64,000 nucleotides of DNA from UBA2287 sp964479665 (GCA_964479665.1 CAYZNN010000013.1:1-64000); one strand, 5' to 3'. Counted from the stretch's first letter, positions 10,401 to 16,812 are shown. Notes: generated from the letters alone by a model not told the origin. A program made the numbers and translations.

Positions 10401-12871
10401 CAGGGGTATTTAATGCAGGAACGGGCGCAACCTCTATTGTATCGTTTGCTGGAGGTGCCTTGCAAACGCTAGGAGGACCCACAGGAAACTTTACGGGAAC
10501 AAGTCGATTCAATAATCTAGAGATTAGTAATGAGAATGGCCTCTCAATAGGAACCAATGGAAACATTGAAATTGGAAGCACATTAATACTAACAGAGGGG
10601 GTTATTAACACCACAACAAACAACAGATTAACCATTTTCAATACTTCCGCAGCATCCGTTTCTCCTGCTGGCGGAAGTGAAACCTCCTTTGTTAATGGAC
10701 CACTTATTAAGCGAATGCTAAATGGGGGCACTTTTATGTATCCTCTCGGAAAGAACGTTACTAAGGGTCACCCTTTCACCTTTACAAATAATTCTGGAGC
10801 TACACTAAACTTTACTTCAGAATTCTTTACTCCCAACAACACCTATAATGCCCTTACTTCTCCCTTGGAGTCGACTAATTCAGGGGAATATTGGACAATT
10901 GCTGCTTCCTCAGGCTCGCGCTTGGGTAAAGTTAAGGTTGGTTGGGATGCAAATAGCGATCTTACCCCTACAATGACGCAGAACGGCCTTGTAGATATGC
11001 GCATTGCTGAATTTAATACTGGCACCAACCGCTGGGAGGAAAGAGCCTCAACTACAACAGGAAATGCCTCTTTGGGCGATGTTGAAACATTAAACAATTT
11101 AATAATTACTACAACACCAAATAGTTTCACATCGGCAAGCGTAACTACCACTAAACCACGTGCAGCATTTAATCCAACAGGACCCGTTTGTGGAGCAGCC
11201 GGAATTCCCATTCGATTCACTTCATTTTCGCCTATTAACCTAAATTATACTCTAGATTATACAATAGATGGGGTTCCTCAGGCAACTGTAACCGTTACCT
11301 CTCTTCCGTATGTGCTACCAACTCCTGTGTCTGGTGTATACCAGTTAACAGGATTCACTTACAACAATGGAGCGGGAACCGATGGCGTAGTTAGTCCCAC
11401 AACGGTAACTGTAAACCCAGTTCCAACAGTTGCTAGCGCAGGCCCCGACCAGTCGCTTTGCGGGGCCTCTGGTGTTACCCTACAGGGAAACGCTCCAGCA
11501 CCTTTTACTGGTTTGTGGACTATTAGAAGTGGAACTGGTGGCATTTTGCTTTCTCCAACATCGCCCAACAGTGTATTTAATGGCCAACTCGGAAACACCT
11601 ATGTGTTAAGGTGGACCATTAGTAGCGGAGGCTGTACATCATGGGACGAAGTTACCATTTCGTTCCCCGTTGCTGCTGCTATGCCCTCGAACTTTTCGGC
11701 AGGACCAACCTCGGTTTGTCAGGGGGCAACTGTAACCTATACTGTTCCAGCCGCAGCTTCTACCACTTATACATGGAGCTATAGCGGTACGGGTGCAAAT
11801 ATTAATGGATTAGGTAATCCCGTATCGGGAATAGGCAATTCTGTTTCGGTAGCATTTAGTTCTACTGCCACAAGTGGCGTAATTAGCGTAACTGCAACCA
11901 ATACATGCGGTACAAGTCCTGCTAGAACTCGCAATGTTACTATTGTTCCATTACCCGATGCACCAGGTATAATTTCGGGGGGTAGCGTTGTTTGCCAGGG
12001 CGAAGGTAGCGTTGCCTATTCTGTGCCCCCCATTGCCAATGCAACGGGTTACGTTTGGACTCTTCCAACAGGAGGTTCTATAGCGTCGGGTGCGAATACA
12101 AACAGTATAACAGTTAACTATTCTACCTCAGCCACTTCGGGCAATGTAACCGTAAGGGGAACCAACTCCTGTGGAAGCGGACCCACATCCGATGCTTTTG
12201 CAGTTACCGTTAACCCCATGCCAACTATTACACTTGGTTCAAATCCCAGGATTTGCAGGGGCTCTTCACCTGCGTTGCTATCGTATACTGCCACTACCAA
12301 TACTCCCGACAGGTACAGTATCGATTTCGATGTAGCAGCTGAAGGTGAGGGTTTTGTTGATGTAAGCGACCAGGCCTTAACAATTAGTCCCATTGGCATT
12401 ACAGTGCCAGTGGCTGCTTCAGCTGGCAGTTACAACGCCCTAGTAACCGTTCGTAATAGCGTAACGGGTTGTGCTAGTCAAGGGTACAGTATTTCAATTA
12501 TTGTATTGCCCTTACCTACCTCTAGCATAACAGCACTCAACACGTCACCTACAATTTGTGAAGGAGAGGCAGTTGAAATGACGATTGAACTTACAGGGCC
12601 GCCACCGTTCGAATTTACTGTTCAAGATAATCATGGAGGTAGTTGGACCGTCAGCACGCTTAATAGTAGCTATACATTTGCTGTTCCAGCAATAAGTCGT
12701 CCTGTATGGATATCTCCAGACTTACCAACCATTTACAAGTATACCATACTTAGCATGACCGACGACAACGGCTGCACCGATGTTGCACCCGCGGGAGAAG
12801 CTGAGGTTAGCGTGTTCAAAACTCCCGAAACTGGTGCCCAATACCATATACCAAATTCACAGGGATACTAG
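1487..12871 (+). CDS. Giant modular exported surface protein (about 3,794 residues)
   Basis: One uninterrupted reading frame of 11.4 kb. The ATG at 1487 is preferred over an upstream TTG (1454) because it opens directly into a signal peptide (MIKRILLLTFALITS, cleavage near LFS-QTD). The body is rich in T, N, G and V and reads as beta-strand repeats, like a beta-helix or adhesin. A W-rich entry motif of the form GDWNNPTTW recurs near residues 30, 914, 1875 and 2807. Each is followed by a long beta region and then a closing module with FPVG..YTP-like and YYWKV-like strings near 794, 1724, 2663 and 3084. The last 560 residues hold six Ig/PKD-like repeats, each with one Cys-x-Gly, for example VCQGAT. 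It is a likely T9SS cargo given gldKLMN nearby, but the C-terminus (ETGAQYHIPNSQGY) shows no type A or B sorting domain. Function is unknown; adhesion or matrix is a guess. A G10 run lies inside it. Confidence 0.85.
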   Translation: MIKRILLLTFALITSVTLFSQTDRYWVTTGDGNWNSTTNWSTTSGGGGGASVPNASTFRVIFDSNSGNPTVRVNLASFSLQQLWITGNQSVTFVSSGAARVITIGDGTNNSIPGASLSNADVVIEAGSTLIIQGETVANTMSVRPFNNANSQVRVAGTVRVDANGILANNTGPYFFNAGATYIHNRDGGNITTATWDASSNCDITGITTNAPTGLGQTFGNLTWNSAGQAGAVSLNDSPTVAGTFRFQNSNGQIVRLVGNANNRTLTVNNFIQDAGIFELSNRNANSGLLEVSGDFVQNGGIITKTGTNAANEIRFIGTSDATLLLNGSITGVLATPLLFNTQKTVFAKVILPTNQTFDATVQVRITSGTLDLGPVASTVTVNGPINLLTGGTIDMSGNADHKLYLRGATNTHAFGGTFEGGNENQTVYYDGDVNQNIMPLTYRHLVVSNFNAGSVNARTKTLSNGVLVEGDIIVAGVSATATVTLQIAGRNFSVLGQTNINAFGILNDNAAAGVNFFGGMVSINADGRWATTGNPPFIFRGGIVYNGAGFVSGTGTYTFNANNQTIEGTQPLTISNIVTTGITLTNRHTAGLTVATISGNGNFTNGDIGYNAILLVTAANPFTLTGTLDLATNPNTVDYFATGAQTIGAYNFYNLSTSGGRTNTSITLANGGVIGIAGVFNPLATFTTGNYITTNNTVNFNGALDQTVTALRATTPYNNLTISGNSTKTLTTAVQVSNVLNLNGGVLELDNYNLTISNNAANAIQGAFSSSNMISTNKSGRLIKNALSSQPLYPIGSGGYYSPMTLSAIAPTTGTLSIRAVPVALNPSYINKYWDITTSIARTSASATFQYDPAEQNGASQNISYSPDNGATFQNPPNNGTSSFGVNSFTITGTNPFAGWWTMGYKTFYSYQTGDWNNPTTWTTDPSGTLQIGTTIPGYNDRVVILTGRTVSLTSDITTQNLDITLNSGGTIDMGSFSYTNGLLALRGQGTLKLASANFPNAVTNTLVISGGGTVEYNAAINLPATPSTYNNLNINAPGSVVLLNNLTLFGNLQVVNGTFQINDNTPTRLRLIVNGNINVFPSGAISVGNGVTNTTTNPLGINGGAAPFLNYYINHSHRVEVYGNFTNEGTVRFTNLPFPIYNAFPSTTLDATTGFATVFFLGATNNTLTCEGVTDFYNLVVDKGTDQTFRLTINSSDYANFRLFGANIAPGENPGTDPFMKKALWLRAGTLSLDGFIVIPSLTEGTNGVSNPNSDFYIPASAALIIEDANVVLLVTADSYDEVNTAYGVSGGNGLVNGVSQGLGNSLQVIGSLEVNNGYLSTRESAGIVYTNSQIAIRGGVVDAKQFRPASGLGLVSYVQSGGELQLRGRLQRTPSAYTSVDDLVNAPLNTARANEGILRTDVGTFSINNALGVFNMSGGTIRIFDTPNAVNRRSFEVRSSTANYSVTGGTIVFEPNAGSGSPDATDWLVTSTAPLGNVTVNRQSSSTVVLLETGFPLSVLRNLSLQTGVFSSNNLNVTIGGNFTIQSGATYTHGTNTTILNGTIPQIFTVNTASALSLSSFSIIKAAGLAVTFAGSQKTIDVNGNFRLENGTLNDNGNTINLWANAYNSGLHNGTGKIVMANDAAQTIDGDGTGIFGNLELNKPTDGIANVTVSSKITVNGILSFTGSAAGYKQLNMQGNNLLLGSLATVTGADENRFVLFDGNFGDGGMSKVFSATSTSFSFPVATLNPTVRYTPATISISSAPSSWGTITVTPVKTEHPNTTTKNISLRYYWKVRSSGFSGLAAGSVTHSYAYSQDDVAADEADYIPARYDQSTFSWSFGNTASIDVANNIIGSPWLSNTNNIDGDYTAGDATPTNPFGVPTIFYSRQSGLWGDVNTWSYTNTNNHNPADNLPAGAIPGVNDIVIIGGRDSVTLATTNTVPNTDVRSCATLMIEVGSALDIGFNPASIFSVVKSHPNGNGNFRVTTSWTSGSTFAFPAGDFSDFNVNRGTTELYSTNPAAGTTYWLPNNISNYGNLILSPLGGSNIIFGNTDLIVYGNLVTRGQNADSWFCPTWVNLTPYPTAPTVPIAKTITVNGNLDIQGGGLIWIGNGGLRQDIVVHGDVIVAPWGTIAAWTGGGGANNQSLSIGGSLINNTNNANQPGVSTPSSVNLNNGASVVPVIFFGPSNASVTSSPGVPGPFGPGTFFNTVRVNKGTSQATTLTVNIGGTLTTPADNWLTLQSGTLIYQRTGNLTISTTTPFTIEAAAGLTINTPSTVSISNTNGNNSDLFLNGRLTLINGTVNIGQTTTPDNNNDIEYSGSGASALDIRGGSLFVNGQIRRNSTSLAGVLNYTQSGGTVTINGRAQLATRAKLEVLNTGSRFNMSGGTLTIVRGGGTTFGDLYLRPEIGSVTGGEIIFSQGAVDAAQTYSLDANISLNNLSITGKTAATARNATLNLMVSPLVLNGSLTLTNNQSFFNANNRNVTLRGDFINNNAIAAYTFGTNTTTFNGATQQIGGTSATNFHNLTISSTATVTLNSNTNIAGNLNITTGNLALGNIRATVQGNLTNNGSFTDNNSLTSGVRLNGAIQQDIAGTGSFGRLEINNSQGARTLNDITLQNDLLMTQGNLNIGQYLLSLGVNSNLGGAPFSQTKMIITDGVASSKGFRKFFNISATPQSYTFPVGVPSKYTPVSLTLDQNSSVGYIGISPVNNHHPAIAVPSSVLKYYWRVESAGISNIQGNMQMSYLGTDVNGVESDYIAAFLLSPGAYWSKAQPGPATDNVDETNNLISFGISSGTNNISGDYTAVTDGDLPDEVPSYITIADGNWSDENIWAPVGSSPPCPVGGPNGFNITIDHVVTTDVNYCFAYRTVINGTLRVVSPSFGHNIGAVEGTGTLYLESGNLPAGLFDLFLDCSNAGTLEYGGASNYTILASQFNSVPNLFFTGSGIRTLPDKDLTICHRLVIDGPTLDNNTHRRKLTILGTMERYNTGVFNAGTGATSIVSFAGGALQTLGGPTGNFTGTSRFNNLEISNENGLSIGTNGNIEIGSTLILTEGVINTTTNNRLTIFNTSAASVSPAGGSETSFVNGPLIKRMLNGGTFMYPLGKNVTKGHPFTFTNNSGATLNFTSEFFTPNNTYNALTSPLESTNSGEYWTIAASSGSRLGKVKVGWDANSDLTPTMTQNGLVDMRIAEFNTGTNRWEERASTTTGNASLGDVETLNNLIITTTPNSFTSASVTTTKPRAAFNPTGPVCGAAGIPIRFTSFSPINLNYTLDYTIDGVPQATVTVTSLPYVLPTPVSGVYQLTGFTYNNGAGTDGVVSPTTVTVNPVPTVASAGPDQSLCGASGVTLQGNAPAPFTGLWTIRSGTGGILLSPTSPNSVFNGQLGNTYVLRWTISSGGCTSWDEVTISFPVAAAMPSNFSAGPTSVCQGATVTYTVPAAASTTYTWSYSGTGANINGLGNPVSGIGNSVSVAFSSTATSGVISVTATNTCGTSPARTRNVTIVPLPDAPGIISGGSVVCQGEGSVAYSVPPIANATGYVWTLPTGGSIASGANTNSITVNYSTSATSGNVTVRGTNSCGSGPTSDAFAVTVNPMPTITLGSNPRICRGSSPALLSYTATTNTPDRYSIDFDVAAEGEGFVDVSDQALTISPIGITVPVAASAGSYNALVTVRNSVTGCASQGYSISIIVLPLPTSSITALNTSPTICEGEAVEMTIELTGPPPFEFTVQDNHGGSWTVSTLNSSYTFAVPAISRPVWISPDLPTIYKYTILSMTDDNGCTDVAPAGEAEVSVFKTPETGAQYHIPNSQGY
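7850..7859. repeat. Homopolymer G10 tract inside the giant gene
   Basis: Ten consecutive G encode part of a Gly-Gly-Gly-Gly run near residue 2122. A tract of this length can slip during replication and shift the frame, which would truncate the protein well before its C-terminal Ig-like region. The frame is open in this copy. Confidence 0.8.
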
Positions 12872-12924
12872 TAACGGATTAGATTCGTAATATTTCTATA
12901 TGTAGATTTCGGTGATTATAAGAA

Positions 12925-12951
12925 CGGTGGCTGAGGCTCTCGAAGCCACCG
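12925..12951. repeat. Palindromic element with TGAG...CTCGA core (REP-like)
   Basis: CGGTGGCT (12925-12932) pairs perfectly with AGCCACCG (12944-12951) around an 11-base loop. It lies 53 bases after the stop of the giant gene and before the bidirectional terminator. Its layout, a GC stem enclosing GAG and CTC and ending in TCGAAGCC, resembles short intergenic palindromes that recur in many bacterial genomes. Only one copy is in this window, so a dispersed repeat is an inference. Confidence 0.4.
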
Positions 12952-12990
12952 CTTCCTTTGCAAAGGCACTCCAAGTAAACAATCAACAAA

Positions 12991-13026
12991 AAAACCCAAT
13001 TCGAAAAACTTTTCGAATTGGGTTTT
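12991..13026. terminator. Bidirectional intrinsic terminator
   Basis: A perfect 17-bp inverted repeat, AAAACCCAATTCGAAAA (12991-13007) and its complement (13010-13026), with a two-base centre. The A-run and T-run at the two ends serve both directions. It sits between the converging ends of the giant gene (12871) and the acyl-CoA synthetase gene (13045). Confidence 0.82.
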
Positions 13027-13044
13027 ACTCTGTTAAACAAGGTG

Positions 13045-14706
13045 CTATTCCTCGACACCTTGGTATAAAAACCGCTTAATACTTTTTTTAGGGGTTTTTT
13101 CAAACTCCTGGTTAGTGATTTTTATTGCTGCCAATTGGCTGTAAGAAGGAAGGTGCTTATTGGCTTCTTGTCGATTGTGCTCCATAACTTTTATAATGTC
13201 TTCGGGACTAAGACCATCCTTGCTTGTAGCTTCAGCATCGGGGTATACAAGTGCAACAAGTTTCCCATTCTGTTCAACTACAACAGTTTCCTGCACGTAT
13301 GGTAAATTGCTTAATCGCGCTTCAACCTCTTCGGGGTAAATGTTTTGTCCACTAGGGCCAAGGATCATGCTTTTGCTTCGACCCTTTATAAAAATAAAGC
13401 CATCCTTATCAACAATTCCTAAGTCGCCTGTATGTAACCAACCGTCGCTATCGATAGCCTTTGCAGTAGCCTCCGGGTTTTTATAGTAACCATACATTAG
13501 GTTCTCTCCGCGAATAAGTATTTCACCCACTTCCATTTCAGGATTAGCCGAATCGATTCGCATTTCAAGGGTGGGGAGAAGTTGGCCGCACGAGGCCATT
13601 TTGGTTTTTCTCCAGCCCGTATACGAAATAAGCGGACCACACTCGGTCATTCCGTAACCAACTGTAACTGGGAATTTAATCTTTTGCAAAAGCAGCTCCA
13701 CATCTTCGTTTAGGGCAGCACCTCCAATAACTACCTCGAGGAAATTCCCACCAAAAGCATCGGTAAGCGACCTGTTTATTTTTTTATGAATAAGTTTATT
13801 TAAAAGCGGCACCGCCAGAATGGTTTTAACTATGGGCTTGCTTATTACTGGGAGTAACTTCTTTTTGTAAATTTTTTCGAGAATGAGAGGTACTGCCAGC
13901 ACAAGGCGGGGTTTAACCTCCTGAAATGCCTGAAGAATAATTTGGGGAGAGGGGACTTTTGTTAAGAATGTTATGTGGCAACCAACTGCAAAGGGCATTA
14001 AAAACTCGAAAGCTACTCCATAAGCATGGGCCAAAGGCAAAAACGATACAATTTTATCTTTTGCCTGAAGTCCAATGTTTTTTCTTCCAAAATCGATATT
14101 GGCAGCAAGGCTGTTGTGTGGCAACATAACACCTTTCGAAAAGCCAGTAGTTCCTGAAGTGTAACTAATCACAGCCAGCTTATCGTTTGGGGTCTCAGGG
14201 TAGTGAATAGCTGCTGGGGTCAAATTGAAAGCGTCCTGCTCAGCGCTTTCTTTTATTTCTTTGGCCCGTTGGGCCATTTCGTTATTTCTTTCAACCAGAG
14301 GGTCATAGTTGGTTAGCGAAAGAATAACGCGAACGCCCTCAATCTCTTTTTCCTTTATATTGTCCCAAACTAATTCGCCAGCAAAGAGAGCAATTGAATC
14401 GGAATGGTTAATTATATTGTGTACATCGGTAGCCGAAAAGTCGGCTAAAATAGGAACCACAACAGCACCATAAGAAATAATAGCTAAATATGCAATGGCC
14501 CAGTTGGCATTGTTCCGACCGTAAAGAGCAACTTTATCGCCTGGTTTTATTTCCCAAGCCTCAAAGGTTTTGTGCAACTTGTAAATGTGCCTGGCAACAT
14601 CGCTGTACTTGTAATTGATACCCTGGTAGTCGGACAGGGAAGGCTCATCCCAGTTGTTTCGAATACTTTTCTCAACGAACTCTTTTACAAAGTTATATTC
14701 AATCAT
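13045..14706 (-). CDS. AMP-dependent synthetase, long-chain acyl-CoA ligase type
   Basis: 553 residues with the full set of adenylate-forming motifs: YTSGTTGFSKGVML (P-loop-like A3 motif, near residue 182), GYGMTECGP (A5), GWLHTGDLG (A7) and a C-terminal KGRSKSMIL stretch. A lysine for adenylation is expected in the tail, where EKTPKKSIKRFL carries candidates. It most likely activates fatty acids with ATP and CoA for lipid synthesis or beta-oxidation; the exact substrate cannot be read from the sequence. It is transcribed alone, with a -7-like box 76 bases upstream and a strong terminator just after its stop. Confidence 0.88.
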   Translation of the reverse strand: MIEYNFVKEFVEKSIRNNWDEPSLSDYQGINYKYSDVARHIYKLHKTFEAWEIKPGDKVALYGRNNANWAIAYLAIISYGAVVVPILADFSATDVHNIINHSDSIALFAGELVWDNIKEKEIEGVRVILSLTNYDPLVERNNEMAQRAKEIKESAEQDAFNLTPAAIHYPETPNDKLAVISYTSGTTGFSKGVMLPHNSLAANIDFGRKNIGLQAKDKIVSFLPLAHAYGVAFEFLMPFAVGCHITFLTKVPSPQIILQAFQEVKPRLVLAVPLILEKIYKKKLLPVISKPIVKTILAVPLLNKLIHKKINRSLTDAFGGNFLEVVIGGAALNEDVELLLQKIKFPVTVGYGMTECGPLISYTGWRKTKMASCGQLLPTLEMRIDSANPEMEVGEILIRGENLMYGYYKNPEATAKAIDSDGWLHTGDLGIVDKDGFIFIKGRSKSMILGPSGQNIYPEEVEARLSNLPYVQETVVVEQNGKLVALVYPDAEATSKDGLSPEDIIKVMEHNRQEANKHLPSYSQLAAIKITNQEFEKTPKKSIKRFLYQGVEE

Positions 14707-14781
14707 GATTTTGGGTTTAAAAGGGTTATAAAGTCAAAGCCCTAAATGCGTTACTTAATTCGTTAAAAAGGCAACGAAAAA

Positions 14782-14789
14782 CAAATATA
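14782..14789 (-). promoter_or_regulatory. Candidate -7 box for the acyl-CoA synthetase gene
   Basis: Read on the minus strand this is TATATTTG, an exact TAnnTTTG match in the AT-rich gap before the start at 14706. No TTTG is present at the usual -33 spacing. The predicted 5' leader is about 70 bases. Confidence 0.4.
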
Positions 14790-14803
14790 AGTAAAAAAAC
14801 AAC

Positions 14804-15187
14804 TTAACCCTTTCGTTTGCTGACTTGGTAAACTACAACAGCTAAAAGAAGCCCAATAATAAGACCCACAGCATTGGCATAAATATCAAAAGGGTTGAAT
14901 CTCCTTCCGTTGGAGAGTAGCTGCAGCAGTTCCGAAGCAATTGTGAAAAGAGCCGCAGTAGTAAAATAAAGCCACCACATTGCCCTTTTTTGCATAAAGT
15001 TGGATGCAACGAGCGCAAGAATGGGTAAGGGGATAATTGTTATAAAATGCAGGAAATAGTCGAACCCATTGCTTGAGCTCGGAACCAAACTATTTAGAGT
15101 ATTGCGAGGTAGCATCGACAATGTAGCGAGCGCTAATATGGTAATCCAAAAAAGGGCATTCGCAGCTATGGTGGACGAACGTTTCAT
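14804..15187 (-). CDS. VanZ-like membrane protein
   Basis: 127 residues with about four hydrophobic helices (residues roughly 8-26, 45-62, 68-86, 105-122) and the VanZ-like pattern: a DYFLHF helix early, an ASELLQLL segment near residue 85 and NPFDIYANAVG near 98. VanZ was named for teicoplanin resistance in enterococci, but most members have no known role; this is a short one-domain version. A second VanZ-like gene lies at 59157-59555. A perfect -7 box ends only four bases before its ATG, which suggests a leaderless mRNA. Confidence 0.75.
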   Translation of the reverse strand: MKRSSTIAANALFWITILALATLSMLPRNTLNSLVPSSSNGFDYFLHFITIIPLPILALVASNFMQKRAMWWLYFTTAALFTIASELLQLLSNGRRFNPFDIYANAVGLIIGLLLAVVVYQVSKRKG

Positions 15188-15191
15188 GACC

Positions 15192-15199
15192 CAAATATA
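15192..15199 (-). promoter_or_regulatory. Candidate -7 box, VanZ-like gene (leaderless)
   Basis: TATATTTG on the minus strand, then GGTC, then the ATG at 15187. With a start point about six or seven bases past the box, transcription would begin at or next to the start codon. Confidence 0.42.
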
Positions 15200-15335
15200 G
15201 AATCAAAATCAGATATTAGAACTATTAGGGAAATAAATGAAACGTCGTTAAAATAAAAGAAGCAGTCTTGAAAGCTATGTTGGCTCAACTTTTTGCTTTG
15301 TCGTAAACTTTCAAAACCGCTTCGGCATACTTGCT

Positions 15336-16538
15336 TTAAAGTGAACGCTCTACGTCCTTATCGCCGCGCCCCGAAAGGTTAATTATGGCTAGGTCCGCCT
15401 TGCCCTTCAGAACTTTTACAGCCAATGCTACGGCATGGCTCGACTCAATTGCGGGAATAATACCCTCAAGCTCCGAAAGTAACTTGAAGGCACTTACCGC
15501 TTCGCGGTCGGTAACCGGGAAATAGGTTGCCCTTGCAGTATCTTTCAAGAAGGCATGCTGTGGACTAATACCGGGATAGTCGAGCCCAGCAGCAATAGAA
15601 TGCGACTCTATTGGATTTCCTTCGTTGTCGACCAAGCAATACGAGTAGGTTCCCTGGAAAACAGTGGGATGGCCCAACGAAAGAGTAGCTGCTGTATTTT
15701 CTAGTACCGCCTCACCACCTCCCTCTGCACCGTATATCGCCACCTCTGTATCATTTAAAAAACCCGAGAAAAGACCAATTGCATTTGATCCTCCGCCTAC
15801 ACAGGCAAAAATTGAACGGGGTAACCGACCTTCAATGTTTAGTATTTGGTTTCGGGCCTCCTGTCCAATAACGCTTTGGAAGTAGCCTACCATTCGAGGG
15901 TACGGGTGTGGACCAACCTGCGAACCCAAAAGATAGTATGCATCTGGGTGCTCAATGTAGTAACCCAGCGCGGCGTCAACAGCATCCTTAAGGGTTCGGG
16001 TTCCCATGTTGGTGGTTACCACTTCTGCACCCAATAGTTTCATCCGCTTTACATTTAATGCCTGGCGCTGGGCATCTATTTCGCCCATGAACACTTTGCA
16101 TCTGATTCCTAAAAGGGCTGCTGCTGTTGCGGTAGCAACTCCGTGCTGCCCGGCTCCCGTTTCTGCAATTACCTCCTTTGCACCCATACGTTTTGCAACC
16201 AGTATTTGGCCAATGGTATTGTTTATTTTGTGCGAACCAGTATGGTTAAGGTCTTCTCGTTTCAAATAGATAGTCGACCCTACAAATTTGCTCAACCTCT
16301 TTGCGTAGTATAGGGGAGAAGGCCTTCCCACGTATGTTTTTAGGTAGTGAATAAATTCCCTTTGAAATGAGTCTTTCTTTACAACCTCATTAAAAAAACT
16401 GGCAAGTTTTTCAAGGGGTTCAGCTAGAACGGGAGGTACATAGGCACCTCCATATTCGCCATAATGGCCGTTATAATTTAACATTTCGCTTAAAGGCGCA
16501 ACGCTAATAAGGGTATTATTTGAAGTTATGGGTTCCAT
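15336..16538 (-). CDS. trpB: Tryptophan synthase beta chain
   Basis: 400 residues from the ATG at 16538. The frame stays open to an ATG at 16661, but that 41-residue extension is Cys/Pro-rich and encoded by the GC hairpins of the leader, so it is rejected. TrpB joins indole and serine using pyridoxal phosphate. Seen: GEYGGAYVPP at the N-terminus, the PLP lysine in HTGSHKINN (near residue 95), ETGAGQHGVA near 120, the phosphate-binding GGGSNAIG near 235, and SGRGDKD at the C-terminus. Length and motifs match the classic TrpB1 type that pairs with TrpA. No other trp gene is in the window, so trpB stands alone here under its own attenuator. Confidence 0.94.
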   Translation of the reverse strand: MEPITSNNTLISVAPLSEMLNYNGHYGEYGGAYVPPVLAEPLEKLASFFNEVVKKDSFQREFIHYLKTYVGRPSPLYYAKRLSKFVGSTIYLKREDLNHTGSHKINNTIGQILVAKRMGAKEVIAETGAGQHGVATATAAALLGIRCKVFMGEIDAQRQALNVKRMKLLGAEVVTTNMGTRTLKDAVDAALGYYIEHPDAYYLLGSQVGPHPYPRMVGYFQSVIGQEARNQILNIEGRLPRSIFACVGGGSNAIGLFSGFLNDTEVAIYGAEGGGEAVLENTAATLSLGHPTVFQGTYSYCLVDNEGNPIESHSIAAGLDYPGISPQHAFLKDTARATYFPVTDREAVSAFKLLSELEGIIPAIESSHAVALAVKVLKGKADLAIINLSGRGDKDVERSL

Positions 16539-16601
16539 TTTTTTGTTTTTAAAAGGATTATTAGTATGAATTGGATAAACTCCTATTATGAAAAGGAGGA
16601 A

Positions 16602-16647
16602 GCACCCCCATAGGGTGCACAAGCAGAATGGGCGGGGAGGCCCCGCC
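16602..16647. repeat. Two GC-rich hairpins between the trp attenuator and trpB
   Basis: GCACCC/GGGTGC (16602-16607 and 16613-16618) and GGCGGGG/CCCCGCC (16631-16637 and 16641-16647, three-base centre) lie within 46 bases in the trpB leader. An outer GCACC/GGTGC pair could fold around them. On the minus strand the first is followed by a pyrimidine-rich stretch but no clean T-run. They could be a REP-like insert or affect trpB translation or RNA stability. Confidence 0.5.
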
Positions 16648-16696
16648 AGCACCATGTCCAATCAAATATTTTAAAATAATCCAATGCCATATAAAT

Positions 16697-16723
16697 AAAA
16701 AAAACCGCAGGAGGGACCTGCGG
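16697..16723 (-). terminator. trp attenuator terminator
   Basis: On the minus strand: CCGCAGG, loop TCCCT, CCTGCGG, then eight T (the A-run at 16697-16704). This is a textbook intrinsic terminator placed upstream of trpB and downstream of the leader peptide. Its loop sequence CCCTC is complementary to GAGGG (plus-strand CCCTC at 16760-16764) just after the leader peptide, which could form the antiterminator when ribosomes stall on the Trp codons. Confidence 0.85.
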
Positions 16724-16773
16724 CATAAAACGTTACGTATATAAACGGTTCACCTATTACCCTCGTTTAGAGT

Positions 16774-16812
16774 TCAAGTGTGCCACCAAAAATTTGCAGA
16801 TTTGCTGCTCAT
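16774..16812 (-). CDS. trpL: trp leader peptide (12 residues, tandem Trp)
   Basis: ATG at 16812 to TGA at 16774 encodes MSSKSANFWWHT. Two adjacent Trp codons near the end of a tiny ORF, followed by a possible antiterminator and a strong terminator 50 bases on, is the classic transcription-attenuation layout: charged tRNA-Trp lets the ribosome pass and the terminator forms, while shortage stalls it at the Trp pair and trpB is read. A promoter lies about 20 bases upstream of the ATG. The ORF is too short for routine gene calling. Confidence 0.82.
   Translation of the reverse strand: MSSKSANFWWHT

Noticed and set aside
1538..12399. Many antisense and shifted ORFs inside the giant gene
   Set aside because: The T/N/G-rich codon use of the giant gene leaves other frames open; none has a plausible start, signal or family match.
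16566..16613. Short plus-strand ORF with one Trp codon near the trpB leader
   Set aside because: It is antisense to trpB, has a single Trp, and is followed by no terminator; the real leader peptide is on the minus strand.
16539..16661. N-terminal extension of trpB from an ATG at 16661
   Set aside because: The extra 41 residues are encoded by leader hairpins, are Cys/Pro-rich and match no TrpB; the start at 16538 gives the normal size.
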